Origin: an uncultured Pelagibacteraceae bacterium
GTDB lineage: Bacteria; Pseudomonadota; Alphaproteobacteria; Pelagibacterales; Pelagibacteraceae
Assembly: GCA_902560225.1 (NCBI GenBank)
Contig: CACEKT010000005.1
Coordinates: 1-46,652, forward strand
Direction of reading: 5' to 3'
Length of the DNA stretch: 46,652 nt
This document shows, in pieces, positions 1 to 7,892 of this stretch (positions are counted from its first letter, which is position 1; each line of letters begins with the position of its first letter). Below the pieces are notes generated by a model. The model made no database searches. It was not told the origin of the DNA and was given only the letters and a program-made list of their open reading frames with translations. A program made the translations under genes and the position numbers.

Positions 1-1
1 A

Positions 2-637
2 CCTGAATATGGAATGGAAGGTATATCATATTGGACAGCTACAAACATATACGTAACCCCTACTACACTTAGTGGTATTACTTTTAACTTCTTGATGTCG
101 TTATCAGGAGGTTTGTTAGCCGGTTATTGGATTGCTAAAGGTGATCCTTTCTGGACTTACTCAAGTGGACTAGCAGGTATCATCTGTGCTTCGGCTGGAA
201 ATGATTTATATCATCCAATTCAAGCAATGATCATAGGTATGATCGGTGTTGTGATTGCATACAAACTACATTACTGGGTTGAACGTAAGTTCAAAATTGA
301 TGATGCAGTTGGTGCAGTAGCGGTACACGGTTATGCTGGTGTAGTTGGTCTAATCATTTGTGGATTTGTTTTAAATGGTTATCCTTCATCTGGATATAGT
401 GTAGGAGCTATGTGGGACGGATCAACTTATGCATCAATCAACCCATTAGGACAATTGATAGGAGCATTTATAATGTTCGTAGTTCTTGGACTAATACCAG
501 GCTATGTCTTGGCTAAAATACTAAACGGAATGGGTAAATTAAGAATTCCGCGTGAAGTAGAAATAGCTGGACTAGACTATGAAATGATGGAGTCTGCTAA
601 AGAAGATGAAAAAGCAGTTTCATCAGCAACCAGGTAA
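2..637 (+). CDS. amt: Ammonium transporter, C-terminal part (cut by left edge)
   Basis: This is the C-terminal part of an Amt/MEP/Rh-family ammonium channel of the inner membrane. The reading frame is open from base 2, so the true start lies outside the window and the ATG at 14 is internal. Seen in the sequence: several glycine-rich hydrophobic segments, the Amt-like stretch DDAVGAVAVHGYAGVVG with the family's pore-region histidine, and a short charged cytoplasmic tail ending near KEDEKAVSSATR. The REVEIAGLD motif near the C-terminus matches the Amt tail that contacts GlnK in the family. A small membrane protein gene follows 11 bases downstream with a good ribosome binding site. Nitrogen scavenging through Amt is typical of SAR11 bacteria. 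Confidence 0.93.
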   Translation, partial: PEYGMEGISYWTATNIYVTPTTLSGITFNFLMSLSGGLLAGYWIAKGDPFWTYSSGLAGIICASAGNDLYHPIQAMIIGMIGVVIAYKLHYWVERKFKIDDAVGAVAVHGYAGVVGLIICGFVLNGYPSSGYSVGAMWDGSTYASINPLGQLIGAFIMFVVLGLIPGYVLAKILNGMGKLRIPREVEIAGLDYEMMESAKEDEKAVSSATR

Positions 638-648
638 AGGAGAAAAAT

Positions 649-879
649 ATGGCTACAGTAACAAACTGGATAGATCATCTAAATAAACCAGCAGAAGAAG
701 TTGCCGGTGCAGTGTATCCGGGAGCTGGATCTAGTGAAACTTTACTGGTTATTTTAGGTGTGGTTATCTGGCTAGGGTGGCATGTTTTGACTGCAAGAAA
801 TGAAAGCGAAGAGCTTTCAAGGCTAGCAAGAAAAAGACATGGTGCCAATGATCATAAAAATAATGTTACCGATTGGTAA
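649..879 (+). CDS. Small single-span membrane protein downstream of amt
   Basis: A 76-residue protein with one predicted membrane span around residues 30-48 (LLVILGVVIWLGWHVL) and a charged, Arg/Lys-rich C-terminal tail. I do not recognise a named family. It lies 11 bases after the ammonium transporter and is preceded by AAAGGAG at about 636-642, a good Shine-Dalgarno, so it is very likely co-transcribed with amt. A perfect terminator hairpin follows directly, so this is the last gene of the transcript. A role as an accessory subunit or a stabiliser of the transporter is only an inference from position. Confidence 0.75.
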   Translation: MATVTNWIDHLNKPAEEVAGAVYPGAGSSETLLVILGVVIWLGWHVLTARNESEELSRLARKRHGANDHKNNVTDW

Positions 880-893
880 TTAAAAGAAAATTT

Positions 894-925
894 GGGCGCT
901 ACATTTATGTAGCGCCCTCTTTTCT
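894..925 (+). terminator. Rho-independent terminator of the amt operon
   Basis: A perfect 10-bp stem GGGCGCTACA (894-903) pairs with TGTAGCGCCC (908-917) around a TTTA loop and is followed by TCTTTTCT. The stem is unusually GC-rich for this window. It ends transcription after the small membrane protein. Confidence 0.9.
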
Positions 926-941
926 ATTCTTTAAATTATAA

Positions 942-1094
942 ATGACAGAAGATAACAACGAAGAACTTAGGCCTAGAAAGATGCGAGGTGTTGCATTTCC
1001 GAAAGCAAAATATGGTGCAATAATTGCTGTAATCGTGATAATAGTAGTTAATTTAATTTACTATAAAGAAACAATTTTTTCTTTTTTGAAATAA
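942..1094 (+). CDS. Short ORF, putative 50-residue membrane protein
   Basis: An ATG-started ORF of 50 codons fills the space between the amt terminator and glnT. The N-terminal half is charged (MTEDNNEELRPRKMRGVAFP) and is followed by a hydrophobic segment at residues 26-41 rich in Ile and Val, then a short Lys/Phe tail. This is the layout of a tiny single-pass inner membrane protein. It ends 17 bases before glnT, so it may be read with it. No family is recognised. The start lies 25 bases after the terminator stem, so it would need its own promoter or read-through. Coding status is supported only by the clean charge-then-membrane pattern and by the otherwise unexplained gap. Confidence 0.5.
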   Translation: MTEDNNEELRPRKMRGVAFPKAKYGAIIAVIVIIVVNLIYYKETIFSFLK

Positions 1095-1111
1095 TTGTGT
1101 TAACCTAAATT

Positions 1112-2437
1112 ATGGGTAAAAACTTATTTAAAATTGCAAAACAAAAAAAAATTAAATATTTTCTAATTAGTTTTGTAGATTTATTTGGTGTTCTTAGGTC
1201 AAAATTAGTACCAGCCCATGCTATAAAAGAAATGCAAAAAGCAGGAGCTGGATTTGCAGGGTTTGCGGCCTGGCTTGATATGTCGCCTGCTGATTCAGAT
1301 ATGTTTGGTATTCCAGATCCTGATAGCTTGATACAGCTACCATGGAATAAAGAAGTCGGTTGGCTAGCTTCAGATTTATGGATGAATGGCAAACCTGTTG
1401 AAGCATCACCAAGAGTAATGCTGAAAAATCAAATCAAAAAATTAAAAAAACAAAATCTAACGATGAAATCAGGTGTTGAGTGTGAATATTTTTTAATTTC
1501 TGCTGATGGTAGTTCTATTGCTGATCCAAGAGATACTCAATCAAAACCATGTTATGATCAATCAGCATTAATGAGAAGATATGATTTAATTAAAGAGATT
1601 TGTGATTGTATGATTGAAATGGGCTGGGGTCCCTACCAAAATGATCATGAGGACGCTAACGGTCAATTTGAAATGAATTGGGATTATTCAGATTGTTTAA
1701 AAACTGCAGATAGACATACTTTTTTTAAATATATGGTTAAAACAATTGCTGAAAAACATGGTTTAAGAGCAACATTTATGCCTAAACCATTTGAAAATTT
1801 AACCGGAAATGGATGTCATGCTCATGTATCATTGTGGCAAGGAAAGAAAAATAAATTTTTAGATAAATCCGATAAATTAGGATTAAGTTCAATTGCATAT
1901 AATTTTTTGGGAGGCGTAATCAAAAATGCTTCATCTTTATCTGCTTTTTTTAATCCAACAATTAATAGCTACAGAAGAATAAATGCTCCACCTACAAAAT
2001 CTGGAGCGACTTGGTCTCCTAGCAGCATTTCTTATACAGGTAATAATAGAACACATATGATTAGAATTCCAGATCCAGGTAGATTTGAATTAAGATTAAT
2101 GGATGGTTCTGCAAATCCATATCTATTACAAGCAAGTGTGTTAGCTGCTGGCTTATATGGCTTAAAGAATAAAATTGATCCTGGAAAACCGCTTGATTGT
2201 AATATGTATACTGATCATGAAAAATATCCTGATCTACCAAAACTGCCTAATGAATTAAATCAATCCTTAAACCAGCTTAAAAATAATAAAGAAATGAATA
2301 ATGCTTTTGGAAAAAATGTAATTGAAAGTTATATTAAACTTAGAGGTGCTGAAATTAAAGAGTTTGAGTCTAAAGAAGATTTTAACAAAACAAAACCTAT
2401 TTCAAAGTGGGAAAAAGATAATACATTAGATTGTTAA
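1112..2437 (+). CDS. glnT: Type III glutamine synthetase (GlnT family)
   Basis: A 441-residue enzyme of the glutamine synthetase superfamily, full length for the GlnT branch. It would condense glutamate with ammonia, or with an amine, using ATP in the cytoplasm. Visible features: an N-terminal beta-grasp part (KYFLISFVDLFGVLRSKLVP), then the catalytic domain with the metal/glutamate motif NDHEDANGQFEMNW, the ATP-site NGCHAHVSLW, the glutamate-binding GNNRTHMIRIP, and RFELRLMDGSANPYL near the end. These match rhizobial GlnT closely as I remember that family. It lies 3 bases before a diaminopropionate ammonia-lyase-like gene, so the two are probably one operon. GlnT relatives include gamma-glutamylmethylamide synthetase, so methylamine is an alternative co-substrate. 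Confidence 0.9.
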   Translation: MGKNLFKIAKQKKIKYFLISFVDLFGVLRSKLVPAHAIKEMQKAGAGFAGFAAWLDMSPADSDMFGIPDPDSLIQLPWNKEVGWLASDLWMNGKPVEASPRVMLKNQIKKLKKQNLTMKSGVECEYFLISADGSSIADPRDTQSKPCYDQSALMRRYDLIKEICDCMIEMGWGPYQNDHEDANGQFEMNWDYSDCLKTADRHTFFKYMVKTIAEKHGLRATFMPKPFENLTGNGCHAHVSLWQGKKNKFLDKSDKLGLSSIAYNFLGGVIKNASSLSAFFNPTINSYRRINAPPTKSGATWSPSSISYTGNNRTHMIRIPDPGRFELRLMDGSANPYLLQASVLAAGLYGLKNKIDPGKPLDCNMYTDHEKYPDLPKLPNELNQSLNQLKNNKEMNNAFGKNVIESYIKLRGAEIKEFESKEDFNKTKPISKWEKDNTLDC

Positions 2438-2440
2438 ATC

Positions 2441-3568
2441 ATGACAATATTGTCTAATGGTCATCAATGGAAATATTCTGAGTTTATTGATAATAAAAAT
2501 TTTTCTTTTGATAAAAAAGAAATCTTACTATCTCTCTCTGAAAAAGAAATTGATGAGGCTTATTTAAGTATTTCGAATTGGAAGGGATATGCTCCAACTC
2601 CATTAATGGAGTTAAATAAATTATCTAAAGAATTAAACCTTAATAAAATTTATTATAAAGATGAAAATAAAAGATTTGATTTAAAATCTTTTAAAGCTCT
2701 TGGTGGTGCTTATGCAGTTGAAAAAATTACTAAAGGAAATAAAGATATTATAGTTTCAACTGCTACAGCTGGTAATCATGGAAGATCTGTAGCATGGGGT
2801 GCAAGAAGATTAGGATTAAAATGTAAAATTTTTATTAGCGAATTTGTAAGTGATGCTAGAGGTAAAGCAATGGCAGATCTTGGAGCGGATGTGGTTAAGG
2901 TAAAAGGTAATTACGAAAAATCGTTAATGGAATGTATTAAACAATCTACAGAAAATAGTTGGCAAATTGTTCAGGATGTTGCTTGGAAAGATTACATGCT
3001 GGTCCCAAAATATACGATGGCAGGGTATACGGTAATGATGAAAGAAATTGTTAATCAATTAAAAAATCAAAAAATTACTCATATAATATTACAGGCTGGA
3101 GTTGGAGGAATGGCAGGTGCAATGGTTGCTGGTATTGCAAGATATTTAGATAATGTTCCTACCACTATAGTTGTAGAACCAGATAGCGCTGCTTGTGTAA
3201 TGGAAAGTATTAAATCAGGAAAAATTGAAAAAATTGATATAAAAAGAGAAAGTTTAATGGGTGGAATGTCATGTGGAGAGGTATCATTAGTACCATGGGA
3301 AATCTTAAAAAATTCAGTAAAACACTGCATAAGTTTACCTGATGATGATATTGCAAAAACTATGAGATTACTTGGAAATTCAACCTTTAGTGATGAAAAA
3401 ATAATAGCTGGAGAAAATTCAGTTCCTGGAGTTATTAGTTTAATCGCTAGTAGTGAGGATCAAAATATAAAAGAAAAGTTAAAGTTAAATAAAGACTCAA
3501 ATGTTTTAGTAATTGGATGTGAGGGAGATACAGATAAAGAAATGTATCAAAAACTTATAAAACAATAA
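2441..3568 (+). CDS. Diaminopropionate ammonia-lyase-like PLP enzyme
   Basis: A 375-residue fold-type II PLP enzyme. Family members split 2,3-diaminopropionate into pyruvate and ammonia. The PLP lysine is K85 in the motif KSFKALGGAYAV, close to the family's GLGSFKALGGAYAV. The substrate-contact loop TATAGNHGRSVAWGA and the phosphate-binding glycine loop GVGGMAGAMVAG follow. Length is slightly short of the usual ~400. It starts 3 bases after glnT, which makes sense for handling released ammonia, though this link is inferred. It could be a relative acting on threonine/serine or on another diamino acid such as an ectoine-derived compound. The specific FKALGGAYA signature favours the diaminopropionate branch over ordinary threonine dehydratase. 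Confidence 0.8.
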   Translation: MTILSNGHQWKYSEFIDNKNFSFDKKEILLSLSEKEIDEAYLSISNWKGYAPTPLMELNKLSKELNLNKIYYKDENKRFDLKSFKALGGAYAVEKITKGNKDIIVSTATAGNHGRSVAWGARRLGLKCKIFISEFVSDARGKAMADLGADVVKVKGNYEKSLMECIKQSTENSWQIVQDVAWKDYMLVPKYTMAGYTVMMKEIVNQLKNQKITHIILQAGVGGMAGAMVAGIARYLDNVPTTIVVEPDSAACVMESIKSGKIEKIDIKRESLMGGMSCGEVSLVPWEILKNSVKHCISLPDDDIAKTMRLLGNSTFSDEKIIAGENSVPGVISLIASSEDQNIKEKLKLNKDSNVLVIGCEGDTDKEMYQKLIKQ

Positions 3569-3579
3569 ATTAATCAAAT

Positions 3580-4044
3580 TTGATGAAAAAAATCTTAAAA
3601 AAAAAAATTGTAAATTATGATTTTTATAAAATATTTAAGCCTGAATTAACTCCTAAGAGAATGTTAGAATTAGGAGTATTTGGTGGTTCCTATTTTGGAT
3701 CCAATGTTAAGGAGTATCCTAAATCATGGTTTGTAAATGCAAAAATAAGTAAAACTTTTGATGTAAATTTAAATCGGTTTAAGGTTGTCTCAGGTTTATC
3801 AAGAGAACATTGGATTGAAAAAGGCTGGATTTTTAAAGAGGATCCTTTGGGTTGGTTTCAATGGTACTGTAGATTTTGTAATGGAAGAAGAATTTCTAAA
3901 ATAGACGAAATTCAAATTAAAAGGTGGAAAAATTTTAGAAGACATGTGCTTGCAATTGAAAAAAACTGTGAAAAAGGTGATCTAGGTTGCAGAAGAAGAC
4001 AAAGACAAGCTATTTTACAATGGGCTTACAACCCATATAGATAA
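3580..4044 (+). CDS. Uncharacterised Trp/Arg-rich conserved protein
   Basis: A 154-residue soluble basic protein. I recognise the type: bacterial and algal homologues share a layout ending in a block like GWFQWYCRF..GRR, then KRWKNFRRH, then LGCRRRQRQAILQWAYNP. No biochemical function is known to me. The sequence is dense in Trp, Arg and Lys, with an N-terminal basic region, a central LGVFGGSYFGSN segment and four cysteines (CRFC, NCEKGDLGC) that could bind metal or form a pair. It follows the ammonia-lyase-like gene by 11 bases on the same strand and converges with yjbQ 7 bases away. The second methionine, three bases in, is an equally good start. Confidence 0.75.
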   Translation: MMKKILKKKIVNYDFYKIFKPELTPKRMLELGVFGGSYFGSNVKEYPKSWFVNAKISKTFDVNLNRFKVVSGLSREHWIEKGWIFKEDPLGWFQWYCRFCNGRRISKIDEIQIKRWKNFRRHVLAIEKNCEKGDLGCRRRQRQAILQWAYNPYR

Positions 4045-4051
4045 TATAATT

Positions 4052-4471
4052 TTAATCACCAATGAAATGATGAATTATTTTTCTATCTTGTGGATTTAGT
4101 CTATGTTCAAAAAGATATAATCCTTGCCAGGTTCCAAGCAATAATTTTTGATTCTGAATACTTAACGATACTTGATTGTTAGTCAATGCAGATTTAATAT
4201 GTGCAGGCATATCATCTTTGCCTTCAGTGGTATGTATATATAGTTTTTTATCCATTGGAGCTAATTTATCAAAATAATTAATTAAATCTGTTTGAACATC
4301 AGGATCTGCATTTTCCTGAACAACTATGGAAGCACTGGTATGTTGTATAGATAGATTTATAATTCCATTATTGAAATTATTTTCTTTAATCCAATTTATT
4401 GTTTGTTCAGTAAATTCATAAAGTTTTTGACCACTCGTTTTAATTTTTAAATTAAAAAATTGCTGCTTCAT
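4052..4471 (-). CDS. yjbQ: YjbQ/UPF0047 family protein
   Basis: A 139-residue protein of the YjbQ (UPF0047) family, also annotated as secondary thiamine-phosphate synthase. Its full-length single domain carries all the conserved motifs: LSIQHTSASIVVQENADPDV at about 40-60, EGKDDMPAHIKSAL at about 83-96, and LLGTWQGLYLFEHR at about 110-123. The histidines of HTSAS, PAHIK and FEHR form the metal/active site in solved family members. The true cellular role remains uncertain. It is the last gene of the long minus-strand run, starting 2 bases after the zapE stop, and it faces the 154-residue gene tail to tail. Confidence 0.9.
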   Translation of the reverse strand: MKQQFFNLKIKTSGQKLYEFTEQTINWIKENNFNNGIINLSIQHTSASIVVQENADPDVQTDLINYFDKLAPMDKKLYIHTTEGKDDMPAHIKSALTNNQVSLSIQNQKLLLGTWQGLYLFEHRLNPQDRKIIHHFIGD

Positions 4472-4473
4472 AT

Positions 4474-5526
4474 TTAATTATATTTTATTGAAGTTAATTC
4501 ACTTATTCGACTTATAGTTCTTTTAAAAATATCTTTTAAGCTTTTAGAAGAACTTATCAAACCTAGCTCTGATTTGGACGTAACTAACAATGGTTTATAC
4601 TTCTCATATAAAATATCTATTAAAGTAATAAATCTATTTTGTTGATTAGAATTATCGTTATTGAAATTAGGAATATTTTCGATAACAATAAAATTACATG
4701 TTTCGGCAATTTTAATATAATCTTCAGCTCCAATGTTTTTTGCACATAAATCTTTGAAATCAAATCTTGAAATACCTTCATAATAGTTTTTAATATTATA
4801 TTTTCTTCCTTTTATGATTAAAATTTTCTCTTTCTTCATTTTATTCTTTGTAATTTGTCTAAAATATTTATTTACTTTAAAGTTAGTTGTTTCATTTAAA
4901 GGAAAATAATATCTTCCCATATTATTAGCTGAGGACATTCTATAATCTTCTTTAATGCTTAATTTGTGCTGATAACACTTATTTTTAATAATCTTAATAA
5001 ATGGAATAAACTGATCCCTTTGCAATCCATCTTTATAAAGATCAGTAATTTTAATATTAGAGGAAAATAAAACTTTTATATTTTCGTTAAAAATCTTTTT
5101 AAAAAGATTGCCTAAAATCATTGCATCAACAATATTGGTTACTTGGAATTCATCAAAATAAATTAATTCAATTTTTTTTTTTAATTTATTAACAAATTTA
5201 TCAATAACATTTTCTTTTTTAATCTCTTTGTTTTTGAAAACAAAATCATGAAAACCAATCATAAACTCATTAAAATGCAATCTTTGTTTTGAACCTTTAA
5301 AATTATCATAAAAGAAATTTAAGATCATTGTTTTTCCTACTCCAACATCTCCTTGCAAATAAAAACCAAGCTTTGAGTTATTTTTAGAAAAAATTTTTTT
5401 TATTAATGATTTATTAAAATTTAAATTATAAAATTTATGAAGCTCTTCTACAGTTTCAGTTTGATTTGAGTTGATTTCAAAATCGTTTTTTTTACAATAA
5501 TCTAAAAATAATTTATTTAAGTTCAT
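4474..5526 (-). CDS. zapE: Cell division protein ZapE (AFG1-like ATPase)
   Basis: A 350-residue AAA-type ATPase of the AFG1/ZapE family, which in Escherichia coli acts at the constricting Z-ring and in mitochondria in protein quality control. Walker A is GDVGVGKT at residues 59-66 and Walker B is LIYFDEFQV near 135-143, followed by the family's DAMILGNLF helix. Sensor-like FSSNIK and the RDQFIPFI motif follow, as in ZapE. Length is usual for the family. Its start overlaps the stop of the upstream cupin gene as ATGA (5523-5526), so translation is probably coupled. Composition is very Lys/Asn/Ile-rich, as elsewhere in this window. Confidence 0.9.
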   Translation of the reverse strand: MNLNKLFLDYCKKNDFEINSNQTETVEELHKFYNLNFNKSLIKKIFSKNNSKLGFYLQGDVGVGKTMILNFFYDNFKGSKQRLHFNEFMIGFHDFVFKNKEIKKENVIDKFVNKLKKKIELIYFDEFQVTNIVDAMILGNLFKKIFNENIKVLFSSNIKITDLYKDGLQRDQFIPFIKIIKNKCYQHKLSIKEDYRMSSANNMGRYYFPLNETTNFKVNKYFRQITKNKMKKEKILIIKGRKYNIKNYYEGISRFDFKDLCAKNIGAEDYIKIAETCNFIVIENIPNFNNDNSNQQNRFITLIDILYEKYKPLLVTSKSELGLISSSKSLKDIFKRTISRISELTSIKYN

Positions 5527-5951
5527 TTTTTAGTTTTAAAATCTATTCCATATTCTGACCTTGGACCTTTTCTTAGTCCAAAGGGTCCGGAAATAAATAA
5601 AGTTAATGGTTTTGTTCCTGGCTTAAGGTCAACTCTATGCAAGTTGTTTGCAGATCTAAAACCAATATATCCAGGTGGTCTCCAAAATTTTCCTGAGCTT
5701 AAAGTTTCCCAGTAGCCTCCTCTTAATACAATCGTAATATAGGGAAATGTATGATTATGAACTCCATCACCATGATCATCTGCCAACATTTCATGAATTA
5801 AAATATTGAAAGGAAACCATTTAGGGCGATGTCGTATCAAGACATAATATCGATTCATCCATGGTTTAGCTTCATTATATTTTGGATGAGATGGCCCTCT
5901 ATCTAAAACTACTTTTTTCCTACCAATCTTTTCTAAAAATTTTAAGATCAT
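5523..5951 (-). CDS. Cupin-fold conserved protein
   Basis: A 142-residue protein with the look of a single cupin barrel. The first cupin motif is DGVHNHTFPYITIVLRGGYW at about 72-91, with two histidines; the second is FRSANNLHRVDL with one histidine. Together they resemble the metal site of cysteine-dioxygenase-like cupins. The N-terminus (EKIGRKKVVLDRG) is basic and no signal peptide is seen. No substrate can be named. It sits between the bamB-like gene (2-base gap) and zapE (ATGA overlap), so it belongs to the same transcript. Confidence 0.75.
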   Translation of the reverse strand: MILKFLEKIGRKKVVLDRGPSHPKYNEAKPWMNRYYVLIRHRPKWFPFNILIHEMLADDHGDGVHNHTFPYITIVLRGGYWETLSSGKFWRPPGYIGFRSANNLHRVDLKPGTKPLTLFISGPFGLRKGPRSEYGIDFKTKK

Positions 5952-5953
5952 GC

Positions 5954-7253
5954 TTAATCATATTTAATAATAGATCCATTTCTAATAACAAATAAATTTT
6001 TATTATAAATGATTGGTTCAGAAGTAAAGTTTCCAGAAATTTTTTCTATTTTTTTTACATTACCAAGACTTAAATCAGCTAAAATCATTTTTCCATCTGT
6101 ATTCATCAAATATAAATTTGTTTCACCTATCACAAATCCAATTGGTTTAATTTTATTTCTTTTCTTAATTTCATAACTTTTAAAAAGATCAGTTACACGA
6201 ATAATATTTCCCTTATTTTTTTCTATTACAAATAAATATCCATTGTTAGAAACTGTAAAAATTAGATTTGCAATTATTACAGGTGTAATATTTGAGTTTA
6301 TCTTATTTATCCAATTAGTTGTTCCTGTTTTTTTATCTATAGAATAAAATTGACCTTTATTGTTTGAAAATAAAATCGAATTACCGTCAGATACCAATTT
6401 AGAAATTTTAAAATTATAAGTTTCATTAATAATACTACTGCTTTGTGTTGGTAGCTGCCATACTATTAATCCTGTTTCAATATCAACTGCGGTAATATCT
6501 CCAATCGAGTTATTAAAAACAACAACATTATCAATAATTATCATTGAAAACTGAGAATTTGAAACTGTAAAAGAATCTTCTGTTTGCAAGCTCCAGCATT
6601 CAGAACCATCATTAATATTGTAGCATTTTAAAGTATTTTTATAATCAACTGCAAAAAATTTTTTTTTTGTTTTCTTGATTTCTGAATTAAATGGATATTT
6701 ATTACTTTTAGACCAATTTAATTTACCAGTATTAATATTTATTGAATAATATTTAGCAATACTATCGATTATTATTAAATCTTCACCATTTAGTACAAAA
6801 TTAAGAGTGGGCTTTAATTTTTTTTCAGATTTTGAATAATAATTATTTTTCCATAAAATTTTTTGATTTGCATCATACCTTATGATTGATCCTTTATTTT
6901 CAAAAAATATAACACCATCACTTAAAAAAAACTGGTTTAAAATTTAATTGATTAATATCTTTTAATTTTGAAAATTTATATATTCCAGTTTTAATAAGCG
7001 ATCCATTATAGTCTTGAGATCCAAAATTATTTAGGTTATTGTTAGCTTTATTATTAGTAATAATTCCACTTAAATCTATTTTTAATTCAGCATTAAATTC
7101 GGTTATAATCTTTTCTTCTTCTTCAAAAATTTTTTTTATATTTTCTTTAGCTTGTAATTTTTTTTCTTTGTCTTTCCAGATACGAGAATTTTCGTTTAAA
7201 GAGCAATTGTTTAAAGTAATTAATACTATAATTAATATAACTATTTTATTCAC
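5954..7253 (-). pseudogene. bamB: BamB-like outer-membrane assembly lipoprotein, frameshifted
   Basis: Two reading frames together encode one PQQ-type beta-propeller lipoprotein of about 432 residues, the usual size for BamB, which helps insert beta-barrel proteins into the outer membrane. The N-terminal part (7253 down to about 6931) begins MNKIVILIIVLITLNNCS, a signal peptide with a lipobox-like cysteine, then an acidic/Lys helix. The C-terminal part, read from about 6930 to 5954, contains repeated propeller blades such as ILWKN, KLNWSKSN, ECWSL and GLIVWQLP. The frame breaks in a run of eight T on the coding strand (6924-6931); seven would restore a continuous protein (PVFLSDGVIFFE). Position next to the YfgM-like gene is as in enterobacteria. 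Either a sequencing error or a real or slippage-rescued frameshift. Confidence 0.8.
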
Positions 7254-7890
7254 TCAAATCTCTATTCAATCTTTTCTGTGCCTGCATCATTATATCTGGA
7301 TTAGCATTTTCTAAACTAATTATTTGATTGAAAAATTCTTTAGATTTTTGTTTTTGATCCTTAGCATAAAAAAACTCTGCCATTAAATATAAAGCATGAG
7401 ATTTCCAAACACTTTGAGAATTTATCAAAGGGTTTAGAATATTTAAAAGATTATTTTCTTGAGCCTTATCTGCATTAAATAATGCTTTTTTATAAATTAT
7501 TAAGTTTTTTATCTCTTCTTCTAACGAAGTTTTTTCAATTAAAACATCAAATAAACTATTAATTTTTTTATTATCAGAAACAAGATTGTTATCAATAATG
7601 AAATATAAAGATAATGGAGAGTAAGTTGGGTCTTGCTTATTCACAAGTTCAATTAAACTTTCAGCTGTTTTGGTCTTTGTATTTTCAGTATATTTTAGTG
7701 TTGTTGTATTAAATTTATTAGATATTTCTATTTTTTTACTTGTTTTATATTTGTCAAAACCATAAACAAATATAAAAACAACAATTATAGCTAGTACAAG
7801 TGAAATTAATTTTTTCTTATTTTCTAATAGAAAATTTTTTATTTTTTCATTTCTAGTATTGGTATTTATTATTGAAATATCTTCATCCAT
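7246..7890 (-). CDS. YfgM-like membrane-anchored TPR-type protein
   Basis: A 214-residue protein with a cytoplasmic N-terminus of about 28 residues, one membrane span at about 29-45 (LISLVLAIIVVFIFVYGF), and a helical periplasmic domain with TPR-like pairs (HALYLMAEFFYAKDQKQKSKEFFNQ). This matches the YfgM/ancillary SecYEG translocon subunit layout, where the protein links the translocon to periplasmic chaperones. The following gene is bamB-like with an 8-base overlap (7246-7253), the same neighbour order as yfgM-bamB in Escherichia coli, which supports the call. The sequence is strongly diverged. Confidence 0.75.
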   Translation of the reverse strand: MDEDISIINTNTRNEKIKNFLLENKKKLISLVLAIIVVFIFVYGFDKYKTSKKIEISNKFNTTTLKYTENTKTKTAESLIELVNKQDPTYSPLSLYFIIDNNLVSDNKKINSLFDVLIEKTSLEEEIKNLIIYKKALFNADKAQENNLLNILNPLINSQSVWKSHALYLMAEFFYAKDQKQKSKEFFNQIISLENANPDIMMQAQKRLNRDLSE

Positions 7891-7892
7891 AT

